Below are positions 1 through 8,556 of a stretch of DNA of 64,000 nucleotides, piece by piece. The DNA is from JBOGTC01 sp050692055 (GTDB lineage Bacteria > Chloroflexota > Limnocylindria > QHBO01). The position numbers were made by a program, and so were the translations under genes. Where the stretch lies: positions 7,202 to 71,201 of the forward strand of contig JBOGTC010000013.1 of assembly GCA_050692055.1 (NCBI GenBank), given 5' to 3'. Under the pieces are notes generated by a model. It did no database searches. It was not told where the DNA came from and saw nothing but the letters and a program-made list of their open reading frames with translations. How positions within the stretch are numbered: position 1 is the stretch's first letter; each line of letters starts with the position of its first letter.

Positions 1-83
1 AGAGCAGCAGAGTCGGCAGCGGGTGGCGGGGGCGAAGGCTCATGGGTTCATCTCCGGTGGTTCGAGCGGTGAGCACGGGCGAC

Positions 84-1787
84 TCATTGTCCGACCCGCA
101 GGTTGTCAACGAACAGGTGCGTATCGAGCGCCGCCTGGGAGGCCCGCACGCAGACCTCGTCCCGGGAGTCGAAGGCGGCCGCATCGTCGGCGGCGAGGGT
201 CGTGGCCAGGGCCTGGGCGCCGCTGTCGCGTCCGTTGACCTCGAGCTGCGCCGATCGCTCCCCGTCCCAGGCGAGGTCGAGCCGATACCAGGCATCCGGC
301 GTCAGATCACCGAGCTGGGCGAGCCCGCGGCTGAAGCCGATGGGCGCGGCGCCGACGGTCGCGAAGCTGACGCCGAGCGCGCCGTTCGGATCGAGCTCGC
401 CGATGCGCAGGTCGAATGACATCGACGCACCGCCCTCGGCAAGCTCGGACGCATCCAGGCACAGGCCGGAGTCGGCGCCCTCCAGGCGCAACGACCGGTC
501 GAACGGCGACGGCAACGGGACAACCTCGGGGGCGCCGATGACGCGTGTGACGGACTCGGTGTTCGCCTCCAGCACGCCGATGGGATGCAGGTCGAAGGCG
601 ACGCTCCCGTCGACGGCCGGAGCCGCCGCGGTGGCAGGCGGCGTTCCGTCGTCAGTCGGGCGAGGCCCGCCGGTGTTCGTCCCGTCGCCGATCACGCCGG
701 CGGGCGTGGCGAGGCCGTCCCTGTCAGAGGTCGGGCCGAATCCACCGAACGGGCGAATCGCGCCGGCCACGACGCCCACCGCCACCAGCAGCAGCCCACC
801 CACCAGCAGCCCGGCGACGAGGTGGCGACGGCGGGGCGCCGGAGCCGGTGCCGGCTCCGATGAAGTGACGACTGCTGCGGGCCGTGGCTCAGCCTCGGGC
901 TTTGGCTCGGGTTCCGATGGCGCCTCGCGCGCCGGAGCCGGTGTCGCGACCGCCACCACCTCCACCTGCGCCGGAGCCGGTGCGGTCGTGACCGCGGCGG
1001 GCGCAGCATCGGTACCTGGCGCGGCCTGCCCAGCTCCATCCGTCGGCGGCTCCGCAGCCGAGTCGCGGGATCGCGTCTCCTCCGCCAGGTCCGGCGGCGG
1101 CTCCGCAACAGCGGGCACGGGCGGCCGCGCCGCCTCGCGGTCGGGGCCGGGAGGCATGATGGGGATGGCGGCGATCGCAGCCGGCGCGAGCGGCTTCTCG
1201 ACTTCTGCACGTGGGCTGCGCCTCGCGATCTGGCGGCCCACGTTGACGAGCCGCCGCGCCACCGAACGCCAGCGGGCCTCGTAGCTGGTGAGGAGCGGGC
1301 GCATCTCGGCCCTCAGCTCGCGAGCCGGCTCCTCGGCCGCCGGCCAGACATGCTCCAGCCGGCTGGCCGCCGCGTCACGACAGCTCTCCACGCGGGACAT
1401 GAGCGCGCCGGCCGCCAGCCACGCGTCCTCCCACGCGTTGAGCGCCTCCTCGCGATCGCCTGCGGCCTCGATCCCCTCCTCGAGCTCTGCGAGCGCGGCG
1501 ATGGCCGCATCCAGCTCGCGGATGGCGCTCCGCGCCGCGTTCAGGTCCGGCGCCGGCGGCTCGGGCGTGTCAACCAATGGCCTCGACGCGGCGCATCGCA
1601 CGCAGGCCACGGCAACGGCATCCCAGCAGCAGCTGCGGCCGACGAACATGCCGCAGCCGGCGCACCATCGGAACACATTTTCGATACGTCGAAATTGGAG
1701 GTCACCTGATCCCGGCTCGGGGATAAGCAGGTCGTAGTGACGGGCACACTGCTCGCAGGATCCGGTGACCGGCCGCTCATCGAGCAC
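84..1787 (-). CDS. Zinc-ribbon / single-TM protein with lectin-like C-terminal domain
   Basis: 567 residues from a GTG start. The N-terminus has paired cysteines (C11/C14, C42/C45, C53/C54, C62/C65), a likely zinc-binding module. Residues ~75-190 are Ala/Glu/Arg-rich and probably helical, 200-320 are Pro/Ala-rich linker, and 322-344 form one transmembrane helix. Residues ~390-567 look like a concanavalin/LamG-type beta-sandwich ending in FVDNLRVGQ, close to the end of the secreted protein at 15117-17129 (LFDNVRIQRQSG). Inferred topology: zinc module in the cytoplasm, lectin-like domain outside. Function unknown. The 83 bases to its left hold nothing I recognise. Confidence 0.7.
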   Translation of the reverse strand: MLDERPVTGSCEQCARHYDLLIPEPGSGDLQFRRIENVFRWCAGCGMFVGRSCCWDAVAVACVRCAASRPLVDTPEPPAPDLNAARSAIRELDAAIAALAELEEGIEAAGDREEALNAWEDAWLAAGALMSRVESCRDAAASRLEHVWPAAEEPARELRAEMRPLLTSYEARWRSVARRLVNVGRQIARRSPRAEVEKPLAPAAIAAIPIMPPGPDREAARPPVPAVAEPPPDLAEETRSRDSAAEPPTDGAGQAAPGTDAAPAAVTTAPAPAQVEVVAVATPAPAREAPSEPEPKPEAEPRPAAVVTSSEPAPAPAPRRRHLVAGLLVGGLLLVAVGVVAGAIRPFGGFGPTSDRDGLATPAGVIGDGTNTGGPRPTDDGTPPATAAAPAVDGSVAFDLHPIGVLEANTESVTRVIGAPEVVPLPSPFDRSLRLEGADSGLCLDASELAEGGASMSFDLRIGELDPNGALGVSFATVGAAPIGFSRGLAQLGDLTPDAWYRLDLAWDGERSAQLEVNGRDSGAQALATTLAADDAAAFDSRDEVCVRASQAALDTHLFVDNLRVGQ

Positions 1788-1860
1788 GGATCAGGCCACC
1801 TGCGTCCAGGCCGCCTAGCGTAGTCCTCCCGCTGGAGTTCGTCACGCGGGCGCGTCTGAG

Positions 1861-1898
1861 TCAAGGTAAGTCGTGGTGCGTAGTCGCACCACCCTTGA
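1861..1898. terminator. Hairpin between the NUDIX gene and its downstream neighbour
   Basis: GTGGTGCG, loop TAGT, CGCACCAC forms a perfect 8-bp stem at 1873-1892. It is flanked by a second complementary pair, TCAAGG (1861-1866) and CCTTGA (1893-1898), with a 6-nt bulge. It lies about 25 nt past the stop of the minus-strand NUDIX gene. There is no T-run, so it is terminator-like rather than a canonical intrinsic terminator. The rest of 1788-1922 shows nothing else. Confidence 0.4.
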
Positions 1899-1922
1899 CC
1901 GACCGCCCGTCCCCGCGCTGCC

Positions 1923-2543
1923 TCAGCCCGTCGCCCCCGGGGGGCGATCCTTCTCGTCCGCATCACCAACGACGTACAGCTCAGGCTCGAAACGCGGGCC
2001 GCGGCCGGGCAGCGACGCAACCCAATCGCGCAGCGCGGACTCCACGGTCGAGAAGGCGAGCTCGCCCCACGGGATCTCATCAGGCCCGAAGGCGCGCACC
2101 TCGCTCGTCTCCGCCCCCGGCAGCGCCTCGCCGCCGACCACGGTCGCCTCGTACACCAGGGTCACGGAGGCGACGTGCGGCCGCGAGTAGGCGCCGAGCA
2201 GCCGACCGATCTCGACGAGCAGCCGGGTCTCCTCCTCGGTCTCGCGACGGGCACCTTCCTGGGCCGACTCCCCGACCTCCAGGTATCCACCTGGATACGT
2301 CCAGCGCCCGGCCCCCGGCTCGATCGTCCGGCGTGCCAGGTGGACGCGACCTTCGAGCAGCGGCAGCGTGCCAACCACGATGCGTGGATTCCGCCATGTG
2401 ACATGGCCTTCCGGGCACACCAGCCGCGGCCGGTGATCCTCCTCGAGCACGCGCGGCTCCACGGGCCGGCCGCAGGCCGGGCAGAAGCTCGGCTCCTCGC
2501 CCAGGGTGAGCGGGAAGGCGTCGGAGGCGTCTCGGTGTGGCAT
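1923..2543 (-). CDS. NUDIX hydrolase with N-terminal zinc ribbon
   Basis: 206 residues from the ATG at 2543; longer readings upstream would run into the neighbouring kinase gene. A zinc ribbon (CPACGRP, then CPEGH) precedes the catalytic fold. The NUDIX box GYLEVGESAQEGARRETEEE matches Gx5Ex7REUxEE, but the glycine late in the box is Arg. The family hydrolyses nucleoside diphosphates linked to another group; zinc-ribbon members often act on ADP-ribose or NADH-like substrates. The substrate cannot be read from sequence. It lies 38 nt downstream of the kinase gene at 2582-3742, so the two may be co-transcribed. Confidence 0.88.
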   Translation of the reverse strand: MPHRDASDAFPLTLGEEPSFCPACGRPVEPRVLEEDHRPRLVCPEGHVTWRNPRIVVGTLPLLEGRVHLARRTIEPGAGRWTYPGGYLEVGESAQEGARRETEEETRLLVEIGRLLGAYSRPHVASVTLVYEATVVGGEALPGAETSEVRAFGPDEIPWGELAFSTVESALRDWVASLPGRGPRFEPELYVVGDADEKDRPPGATG

Positions 2544-2581
2544 CGGTCCATGGTAGAGGTCGCCGCTCGCCCGACGCGGAG

Positions 2582-3742
2582 CTACGAAGTCCGGCCACCG
2601 GCCTCGAGCTCGCCAAGGAGGCGCCCCGCCTCCCGACGGAAGAACGCGTCCATGAGCCGCAGTTGTACGCCCTTCTGGATCCGCTTCCGCTTGAGCGCCT
2701 GGCCACTGCGTGCCTTTAGCCAAGCCCACCGCTCGAGCACGACCAGCATCTCGTAGAGCTGCACGCTGCGCAGCGGCGTGGCGCCTGTCGCAAAGTAGCC
2801 CTCGAGGAAGCTCCGCTCGTACTCCTCCAGGCGTTCGCGGCTGTAGGCCATCCCCATGGTCGCCACCTGGGGCCCAACGGAGCGGAGGCCCACGGTGAAG
2901 CGAGCCAGGTCCCGGTAGATCGGCACCCTCCAGCGCGGGAGAGCGTCGAACGCCGTGACCCGATATCCCGCGCCGACGAAGACGTTGCGTGGCAAGAAGT
3001 CGGCGTGTGTCAGGCCCAGCGGCAGCCGCTCCGGAAGGTCGTGGAGCGCATGCCGATCGAGGCGATCCGTCAACCCGCTGAAGAATGATTCATCGTTCGA
3101 GACCGTCGCGAGGTAGCGGGCGTAGAGCGCCATCGTCTCCAGGAGCTCCGCCCTGGTCGCGCCGCGAGTGGCGATCGCCTGCGCCGGCACGAGCTGGTGG
3201 TATTTCCGCAGCCAGGCGCCGGTGTTGCCGAACGCTTGCGCGACGTCGCCCGAGCGACGGATGGCGAGGCGGCTCCCCTTCTGCATCGCCTCCCGGAGCG
3301 TCGGTTCGTCCACGTGCTCCATGATCACGGCGCGCCGCTCCGGCAGGTAATCGAGTGGACGCACGCTGCCGAACCGGGGATCCCCGAGTGATGAAAAGTG
3401 CTCGTGGATCAGCCTCAGGCCCTCGTATCGGAGCTGAGGCAGCTCGGCCTCATCGAGCTCGCTCGACGCGGGGGGGATGGCGCCGAACAGCAGCCTCGCC
3501 GCTTCGTGGGCCGAGGCATGCCGCCGCGGAGGGTCGCTCACCTTCACGATCACGTCGCGCCTCAGCGAGGCCGCGGCCAGGGAGAACCGATACAGACAGG
3601 AGCGCGGTCGCTCGCTTCGGGTGATCAGGTTGACCGTCAGGGGCGCCGAGCCGAGCTCGGGGAAGTACATGCTCCCGTGCTCTCGGATGTGGTGCAGGAA
3701 TGCTGGCCCGTCTGCCTGGGCGATGGCAGGGGTCGATGTCAT
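2582..3742 (-). CDS. Aminoglycoside-phosphotransferase-fold (APH) small-molecule kinase
   Basis: 386 residues; the ATG at 3742 is chosen because the conserved fold starts there. The APH catalytic loop is THADFLPRN (H246, D248, N253). AFD at 264-266 is the metal-binding Asp equivalent and VIVKVS has the candidate ATP lysine K67. APH-fold enzymes transfer the ATP gamma-phosphate to hydroxyls of sugars, aminoglycosides or lipids. Two more APH-fold genes sit in the polysaccharide locus (34773 and 46123), so a sugar or lipid acceptor is plausible, but unproven. A good promoter lies about 60 nt upstream. Confidence 0.8.
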   Translation of the reverse strand: MTSTPAIAQADGPAFLHHIREHGSMYFPELGSAPLTVNLITRSERPRSCLYRFSLAAASLRRDVIVKVSDPPRRHASAHEAARLLFGAIPPASSELDEAELPQLRYEGLRLIHEHFSSLGDPRFGSVRPLDYLPERRAVIMEHVDEPTLREAMQKGSRLAIRRSGDVAQAFGNTGAWLRKYHQLVPAQAIATRGATRAELLETMALYARYLATVSNDESFFSGLTDRLDRHALHDLPERLPLGLTHADFLPRNVFVGAGYRVTAFDALPRWRVPIYRDLARFTVGLRSVGPQVATMGMAYSRERLEEYERSFLEGYFATGATPLRSVQLYEMLVVLERWAWLKARSGQALKRKRIQKGVQLRLMDAFFRREAGRLLGELEAGGRTS

Positions 3743-3803
3743 GGCTGGGCTGCGCGGAAACGCGGCTCGGATCCCCTCCCGCTGCTGCGATCGGCCTGAC
3801 GAG

Positions 3804-3831
3804 ACTATACGCGAGCGGCGCCGGGTGTCCA
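3804..3831 (-). promoter_or_regulatory. Sigma70-like promoter for the APH-fold kinase gene
   Basis: On the minus strand, -35 TGGACA (3831-3826) is followed by a 16-nt spacer and -10 TATAGT (3809-3804). Each hexamer matches 5 of 6 consensus bases. Predicted transcription would start near 3797, about 55 nt before the ATG at 3742. Confidence 0.5.
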
Positions 3832-3866
3832 GCCGCGAGGCCACTGGTCTCGCGAGCCCTGCACGA

Positions 3867-4000
3867 GTTTGCACCCGGAGTAGGCAACTGGAGGAGGAGC
3901 GGTCGATATCGGGCTCTGCCTCCCGGCTTTACGACTCCGGGTGCAAGAAACCACCAAGCAGGAGCCCGAAGTCCTCCAGTTGGCGACTCCGGGTGCAAAC
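3867..4000. repeat. 134-bp inverted-repeat element with a third internal half-copy
   Basis: The left arm is 3867-3895 (starting GTTTGCACCCGGAGT) and the right arm is its reverse complement at 3972-4000, matching at 27 of 29 positions. A third copy of the end motif, GACTCCGGGTGCAA, lies inside at 3933-3946 in the orientation of the right arm. The element carries no plausible protein. It fills most of the 327-bp gap between the kinase and cysS; the remainder holds the kinase promoter, a short stem (CGCGAG at 3834, CTCGCG at 3849) and the cysS upstream region. It could be a MITE/REP-like element or a structured RNA. Confidence 0.6.
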
Positions 4001-4069
4001 CCGCGGATGGGGCGGCCCAGAGGCCCACGAACCAACACCCGCGAACACGCTCGGTACAATCGCAGGGTC

Positions 4070-5488
4070 ATGACGGACCCTCTTCCGCAGGTGCGCCTGC
4101 ACAACTCGCTGACGCGCAGGACCGAGGCTCTCGAGCCGATCACGCCAGGGCGCGTCACGATCTACACCTGCGGACCGACCGTCTACCGCTACGCCCACAT
4201 CGGCAACCTGCGCTCGTTCCTCTTCGCCGACCTGCTGCGCCGCGCGCTCCAGTACCTCGGCTACGAGGTGCGCCACGTCAAGAACATCACCGATGTCGGC
4301 CACATGCGCGACGACACGTTCGACGCCGGTGAGGATCGCATCGAGGCCTCCGCCGCCGAGGAGGGCAAGTCGCCGGCTGAGCTGGCCCAGTTCTACACCG
4401 ATGCGTGGCTCGAGGACGAGGCGGCGATCAACATCCTGCCGGTCGACGTCTACCCCAGGGCGACCGACCACGTGCCCGAGATGATCGACATCACCCGGCG
4501 GCTGGTCCAGCGCGGCCTGGCGTACGAGGTCGACGGCACGGTCTACTTCGACGTCTCCGAGTTCCCTGGCTACGGCAAGCTCTCGGGTCAGCGCCTGGAC
4601 TACATGCACGCCGGGCACCGGGTCGAGGTGGAATCCGACAAGCGCGACCCGGAGGACTTCGCGCTCTGGAAGCGGGCGGGCCCGAATCGGCTCATGAAGT
4701 GGCCGTCACCCTGGGGGGATGGCTTCCCCGGCTGGCACATCGAGTGCTCGGCGATGAGCCTCAAGCACCTCGGCGAGCGCCTGGACATCCACACCGGCGG
4801 GATCGACAACAAGTTCCCGCACCACGAGGACGAGATTGCCCAGTCGGAGGGGGCGCTCGGCCATCCGGTCGTCAGCATCTGGATGCACGGCGAGTTCCTG
4901 ACGCTCGGCGACGCCAAGATGGCGAAGAGCGCCGACAACATCATCCGCGTCACCGACCTGCCGGCGAAGGGCTTCGAGCCGCTCGTCTTCCGCTACCTGG
5001 CGCTCACTGCCCACTATCGGTCCAAGCTCGACTTCACCGCCGACGCCATGCACGCCGCAGCCTCCGGGATGGCTCGCCTTCGGCGGGCTGCAACAGCCGG
5101 AACCGATGATGACGGCGCGGGCCTCGATCCCGCCGCTGAGCCGATGGCGCGCTACCGCGCGCGCTTCGCCGAAGCGATCGCCGACGACCTCGCCACGCCG
5201 CGGGCGCTTGCGATAGCGCACGAGGTCGAGAAGGCGGCGGATCTCACGGCCGCGCAGCGCCGCGCCCTGCTGCTCGAGTTCGACCGCGTGCTGGGGCTCG
5301 ATCTCGGCGCTGCCCCGTTGCCGGCAGGCGAGCTGCCGGAGGGAGCATCCGAGCTGCTCGAGCAGCGCGTCGCGGCCCGGGCCAGCCGCGACTTCGCCGC
5401 CTCCGATGCGCTGCGCGACGAGCTGGCGGCCATGGGCGTCGAGGTGCGAGACACAGCAGACGGACAGGTGGCGACCTTCCGGCGCTGA
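4070..5488 (+). CDS. cysS: Cysteinyl-tRNA synthetase
   Basis: 472 residues, the usual family length. Class I aminoacyl-tRNA synthetase that charges tRNA-Cys in the cytoplasm. The HIGH-type motif is in CGPTVYRYAHIGN, near residue 40, and the KMSKS motif is KMAKS (DAKMAKSADN). The zinc-site context GWHIECSAM and the DNKFPHHEDE segment are typical of CysS. The ATG at 4070 starts just before the conserved domain. A TACAAT -10-like hexamer at 4055-4060 lies only 9 nt upstream of the start and no Shine-Dalgarno is seen, so the mRNA may be leaderless. Confidence 0.97.
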   Translation: MTDPLPQVRLHNSLTRRTEALEPITPGRVTIYTCGPTVYRYAHIGNLRSFLFADLLRRALQYLGYEVRHVKNITDVGHMRDDTFDAGEDRIEASAAEEGKSPAELAQFYTDAWLEDEAAINILPVDVYPRATDHVPEMIDITRRLVQRGLAYEVDGTVYFDVSEFPGYGKLSGQRLDYMHAGHRVEVESDKRDPEDFALWKRAGPNRLMKWPSPWGDGFPGWHIECSAMSLKHLGERLDIHTGGIDNKFPHHEDEIAQSEGALGHPVVSIWMHGEFLTLGDAKMAKSADNIIRVTDLPAKGFEPLVFRYLALTAHYRSKLDFTADAMHAAASGMARLRRAATAGTDDDGAGLDPAAEPMARYRARFAEAIADDLATPRALAIAHEVEKAADLTAAQRRALLLEFDRVLGLDLGAAPLPAGELPEGASELLEQRVAARASRDFAASDALRDELAAMGVEVRDTADGQVATFRR

Positions 5489-5507
5489 CTCGAGTGCCCC
5501 TGATTGG

Positions 5508-6014
5508 TCAGCCGACCGCCAGGGCCAGGAAGACCCCTGCGGCCACGGCAGTCCCGACGACCAGCACGGAACCCCATATGCGCGCCGAGGGCGGCGGCAT
5601 GATCGCAACCCAGCTCGCCAGGCGTTCGCCCTCGGCCCGAAGCCACCCCAGCATTCGCATGCGGGCAGAGGGCGGCGGCATCGCTGCGCTCCAGCTCTTC
5701 AGCCCTCTGGCTGCGGTGCGCAGCACTGCCACGATCCGCGCGATGACCGCGGCGCGGAGGGCTCCCCAGTCCCTACCCGGCACCGCCGGGGGACGCGGCA
5801 CCCTCTGGCGAAGCGGAAGCGGCATCACCGGGTCTCCCCGCCTCACCGAGCGGACGGCCTGGGCCAGCGCGGCTGGCGCCGCGCCACAGGCGGTGCACCG
5901 GACCCCCGACGCGGTTCCCGGAGCGATCCCCAACGGCCCGCCACAGCGCCGGCAGAAGCGGGCACGCTCGCCCGTCTTTGGACGCCGGAGACGCCCGTAC
6001 TGCAGCGCTCGCAT
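5508..6014 (-). CDS. Small zinc-ribbon membrane protein, function unknown
   Basis: 168 residues. An N-terminal zinc ribbon (CRRCGGP at 21-27, then CTACGAA) is followed by a basic middle region and a C-terminal transmembrane helix (WGSVLVVGTAVAAGVFLALAVG). The motif MPPPSAR occurs twice (about residues 110 and 138); the underlying DNA is also repeated, pointing to a small internal duplication. It is convergent with cysS, leaving 19 nt between stops. I do not recognise the family. Confidence rests on the open frame and the sensible domain order. Confidence 0.6.
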   Translation of the reverse strand: MRALQYGRLRRPKTGERARFCRRCGGPLGIAPGTASGVRCTACGAAPAALAQAVRSVRRGDPVMPLPLRQRVPRPPAVPGRDWGALRAAVIARIVAVLRTAARGLKSWSAAMPPPSARMRMLGWLRAEGERLASWVAIMPPPSARIWGSVLVVGTAVAAGVFLALAVG

Positions 6015-6265
6015 CGATCACGCCCCCCGAGCTGAATCCAAACACCATCACGGCTCCAGGCGGCGCCCGGCGTCGTGGAGCCGGAGTATTGCAGCCGCGG
6101 ATCACGCTGAATACCGGAGCGGTGACTGGCTGCACCGGATTAGTACCGTCGTACTGGCCGCCGTGGTTCGGACGGCCTATGATGCCGCGACGTGCCGTGA
6201 CCGAGCCCTGACGGCAAACTGCACTACGCCACCCATCCACGTTGCACGCTAAAGGGGGAGCTGGG
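6015..6265. other. Divergent intergenic region before the first SLH protein
   Basis: 251 bp between a minus-strand membrane-protein gene and the plus-strand SLH gene. A TATGAT -10-like hexamer lies at 6178-6183 without a convincing -35. The strong ribosome-binding site AAAGGGGGAG at 6251-6260 is the only clear signal. Confidence 0.4.
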
Positions 6266-8443
6266 GTGTCCTACTCTTGGATCTCAATGCCGCGCGCCCG
6301 CGCGCGCGCGATCGCAGCCGGCCTGATCACCGCCCTCGCGCTGCTGCCGATGCTGCTGATCACGCCCATCGCCGGGGTAGAGGTCGATGCAGGCTACAAG
6401 GACCATTCGTTCGGCCCGGCTGGCACGCCCACCGGCGACAAGCCACAGTCCCAGGTCTGGTTCGCCGACGGGTCCTGGTGGGGCGGCCTCTTCGTCTCGG
6501 GTTCAGACGACTATCGCATCCACAAGCTCGACACGGACATGCAGGCATGGAGCGCCACGGACGCGATCGTGGACGAGCGCAACGACACGCACGGCGACTA
6601 CCTGTGGGACGAGGCGAGCGACACGCTGTACGTCGCGTCGGTGCATGCCGACAGCAACGATGCTGCCATCAAGTTCTTCAGGTTCAGCTACAGCGCCGGC
6701 ACCTATACCTCCGCCTTCCCGGACGGCATCGACGCCGCATTCGGCCCATCCGAGACGGTCACGATCGCCAAGGACAGCCAGGGCCAGCTGTGGATCAACT
6801 ATACGAATCCGAACGGCCCGTACTGCGAGCAGGACGATTCGTGTGAGAGCGTGGAGCCACCGCCCTCAGGGCCGCCGCTGAACGAGGTCAACCGCAACGT
6901 TATGGTCGCCACCTCCGACGATGACGGTGCGACCTGGGACTCCTTTGTCCTCCCCAACTCGAGCGAGATCAGCTCCGATGACATCTCGGCCATCACCGCC
7001 TTCGGTGGCAATTCGGTCGGCATCATGTGGAGCAACGGCCTCGACAGCGAGACAAGCACGTCATTCAACTGGTCGAGCCACGCGGACGGTGCCGATGTCG
7101 ACGCCCCCGAGGCGTGGTCTGCCGAGGCAGAGGTGAGCTCTGGCGCGACAACCTATGCAGAGGATCACATCAACCTCAAGCTGACCGCCACGGCTTCGGG
7201 CACGGTCCTGGCCGCGGTCAAGACCAACGGACCAGACTCGGACGCCGATATCATGCTGCTCCGGCGCGACGGTCCGGCCACCTGGACCGAGCACGCCGTC
7301 GTGCATGGCGGCGGACCCACCCGACCACAGGTGGTGGTCGACCAGACGAACGCTGACGTCTACGTCCTCTACACCTTGCCGGAGAGCCCGCCCGACCAGG
7401 CCATCTACTACAAGAGCTCGCCGCTCAGCACGCTCGACTTCGACCCGGGCACGCCGGGGACGCCGTTCATCCAGAGCAACGATGACCCGGAGATCAACAA
7501 CGTCTCGACCGCCAAGCACACGGTGACGGCAGCGTCGGGGCTGCTGGCGACGGCCAGCGACGAGAGCACGGAGTTCTATTTCCACGGCTTCCTGGAGCTC
7601 GAGGGCACACCTGAACCCCCCCCGCCCGCCGCGCCGACCAACCTGAGCGCCACGGCCGGTGACGGCGAGGTGGCCCTGAGCTGGACGGCCTCCACGGGCG
7701 CCACGAGCTACAACGTCAAGCGTGGCACCACCGACGGCGGGCCCTACAGCACCATCGCGAGCCCGACCACGACGAGCCACACCGATACCACCGTCACCAA
7801 CGGCACCACCTACTACTACGTGGTCAGCGCCGAGAACGCCGATGGCGAGAGCAATGACTCGAGTCAGGTCAGCGCCACGCCGAGCGCCGAGCCCCCGCCG
7901 CCGCCTCCACCTCCGCCGCCGGACGAGGACCATCCGTTCACCGACATCGACGGCCACCAGTTCGAGGCGGACATCGTCTGGCTCTACAACGCCGGCATCA
8001 CGTCGGGCTGCAGCTCGACCCGCTTCTGCCCCGACAACGCCGTCAACCGCGAGCAGATGGCCAGCTTCCTGGTCCGCGCGCTGGACCTGCCGGCCTCGAG
8101 CACCAACTACTTCGGCGACGACGATGGCAGCATCCATCACGCCGATATCAACGCCCTGCGCGCGTCGGGCATCACCGGTGGCTGCGGCGGCACCAACTAC
8201 TGCCCCAAGCAGGTTGTCAACCGCGAGCAGATGGCCAGCTTCCTGACCAGGGCGCTGGACCTGGCTCCGTCGAGCGACAACGAGTTCACCGATGACGATG
8301 CGAGCATCCACCACGCCGATATCAACGCCCTGGCCGCCTCGGGCATCACCGGTGGCTGCGGCGGCAACAACTACTGTCCGCTGGGCGCGGTGACCCGCGG
8401 CCAGATGGCGGCCTTCCTGCATCGGGCATCGCCGAGGTTCTGA
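6266..8443 (+). CDS. S-layer-type protein A: Asp-box propeller, FN3 and three SLH repeats
   Basis: 725 residues from GTG 6266, chosen for the AAAGGGGGAG site 5 nt upstream. Signal peptide at ~1-37. A ~400-residue domain (45-445) has the shared motif GDKPQSQVWFADGSWW and an Asp-box (SDDDGATW, ~217-224), which points to a sialidase-type beta-propeller. An FN3 domain covers ~454-540, then a polyproline linker, then three SLH repeats at 553-725 with cysteine pairs (CSSTRFCP, CGGTNYCP, CGGNNYCP). SLH repeats normally bind cell-wall polymers, so the protein should be anchored at the surface with the propeller outward. Ligand or enzymatic activity is unknown; sialidase activity is not shown. Confidence 0.85.
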   Translation: MSYSWISMPRARARAIAAGLITALALLPMLLITPIAGVEVDAGYKDHSFGPAGTPTGDKPQSQVWFADGSWWGGLFVSGSDDYRIHKLDTDMQAWSATDAIVDERNDTHGDYLWDEASDTLYVASVHADSNDAAIKFFRFSYSAGTYTSAFPDGIDAAFGPSETVTIAKDSQGQLWINYTNPNGPYCEQDDSCESVEPPPSGPPLNEVNRNVMVATSDDDGATWDSFVLPNSSEISSDDISAITAFGGNSVGIMWSNGLDSETSTSFNWSSHADGADVDAPEAWSAEAEVSSGATTYAEDHINLKLTATASGTVLAAVKTNGPDSDADIMLLRRDGPATWTEHAVVHGGGPTRPQVVVDQTNADVYVLYTLPESPPDQAIYYKSSPLSTLDFDPGTPGTPFIQSNDDPEINNVSTAKHTVTAASGLLATASDESTEFYFHGFLELEGTPEPPPPAAPTNLSATAGDGEVALSWTASTGATSYNVKRGTTDGGPYSTIASPTTTSHTDTTVTNGTTYYYVVSAENADGESNDSSQVSATPSAEPPPPPPPPPPDEDHPFTDIDGHQFEADIVWLYNAGITSGCSSTRFCPDNAVNREQMASFLVRALDLPASSTNYFGDDDGSIHHADINALRASGITGGCGGTNYCPKQVVNREQMASFLTRALDLAPSSDNEFTDDDASIHHADINALAASGITGGCGGNNYCPLGAVTRGQMAAFLHRASPRF
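7921..8443 (+). repeat. SLH-coding cassette, copy 1 of a near-identical pair
   Basis: This 523-bp block encodes the three SLH repeats of protein A. It aligns without gaps to 9975-10497 in protein B, with identical runs of up to about 100 bp. The propeller domains of the two proteins are far more diverged. The pattern indicates recent duplication or gene conversion limited to the anchor domain. Confidence 0.8.
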
Positions 8444-8466
8444 GGGACGCCAGGCGACGTATCCAC

Positions 8467-8498
8467 TGATCGGGGCGGCAGCAATGCCGCCCCGATCA
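8467..8498 (+). terminator. GC-rich hairpin terminator after SLH protein A
   Basis: A perfect 14-bp stem, TGATCGGGGCGGCA, with a GCAA (GNRA) tetraloop at 8481-8484, starts 24 nt after the stop codon. No T-run follows, but stem stability and position support transcription termination or mRNA 3'-end protection. Confidence 0.65.
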
Positions 8499-8556
8499 CT
8501 ATCCTGCGGTGGGACTCGAGCTGGAGGATCAATGTGCGCGGACGCTCCCGCGGCTG

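Noticed and set aside
103..1284. Long plus-strand open frame opposite the first gene (about 390 codons)
   Set aside because: Composition is Ala/Ser/Arg-rich with no domain pattern; it mirrors the GC-rich codons of the minus-strand gene.
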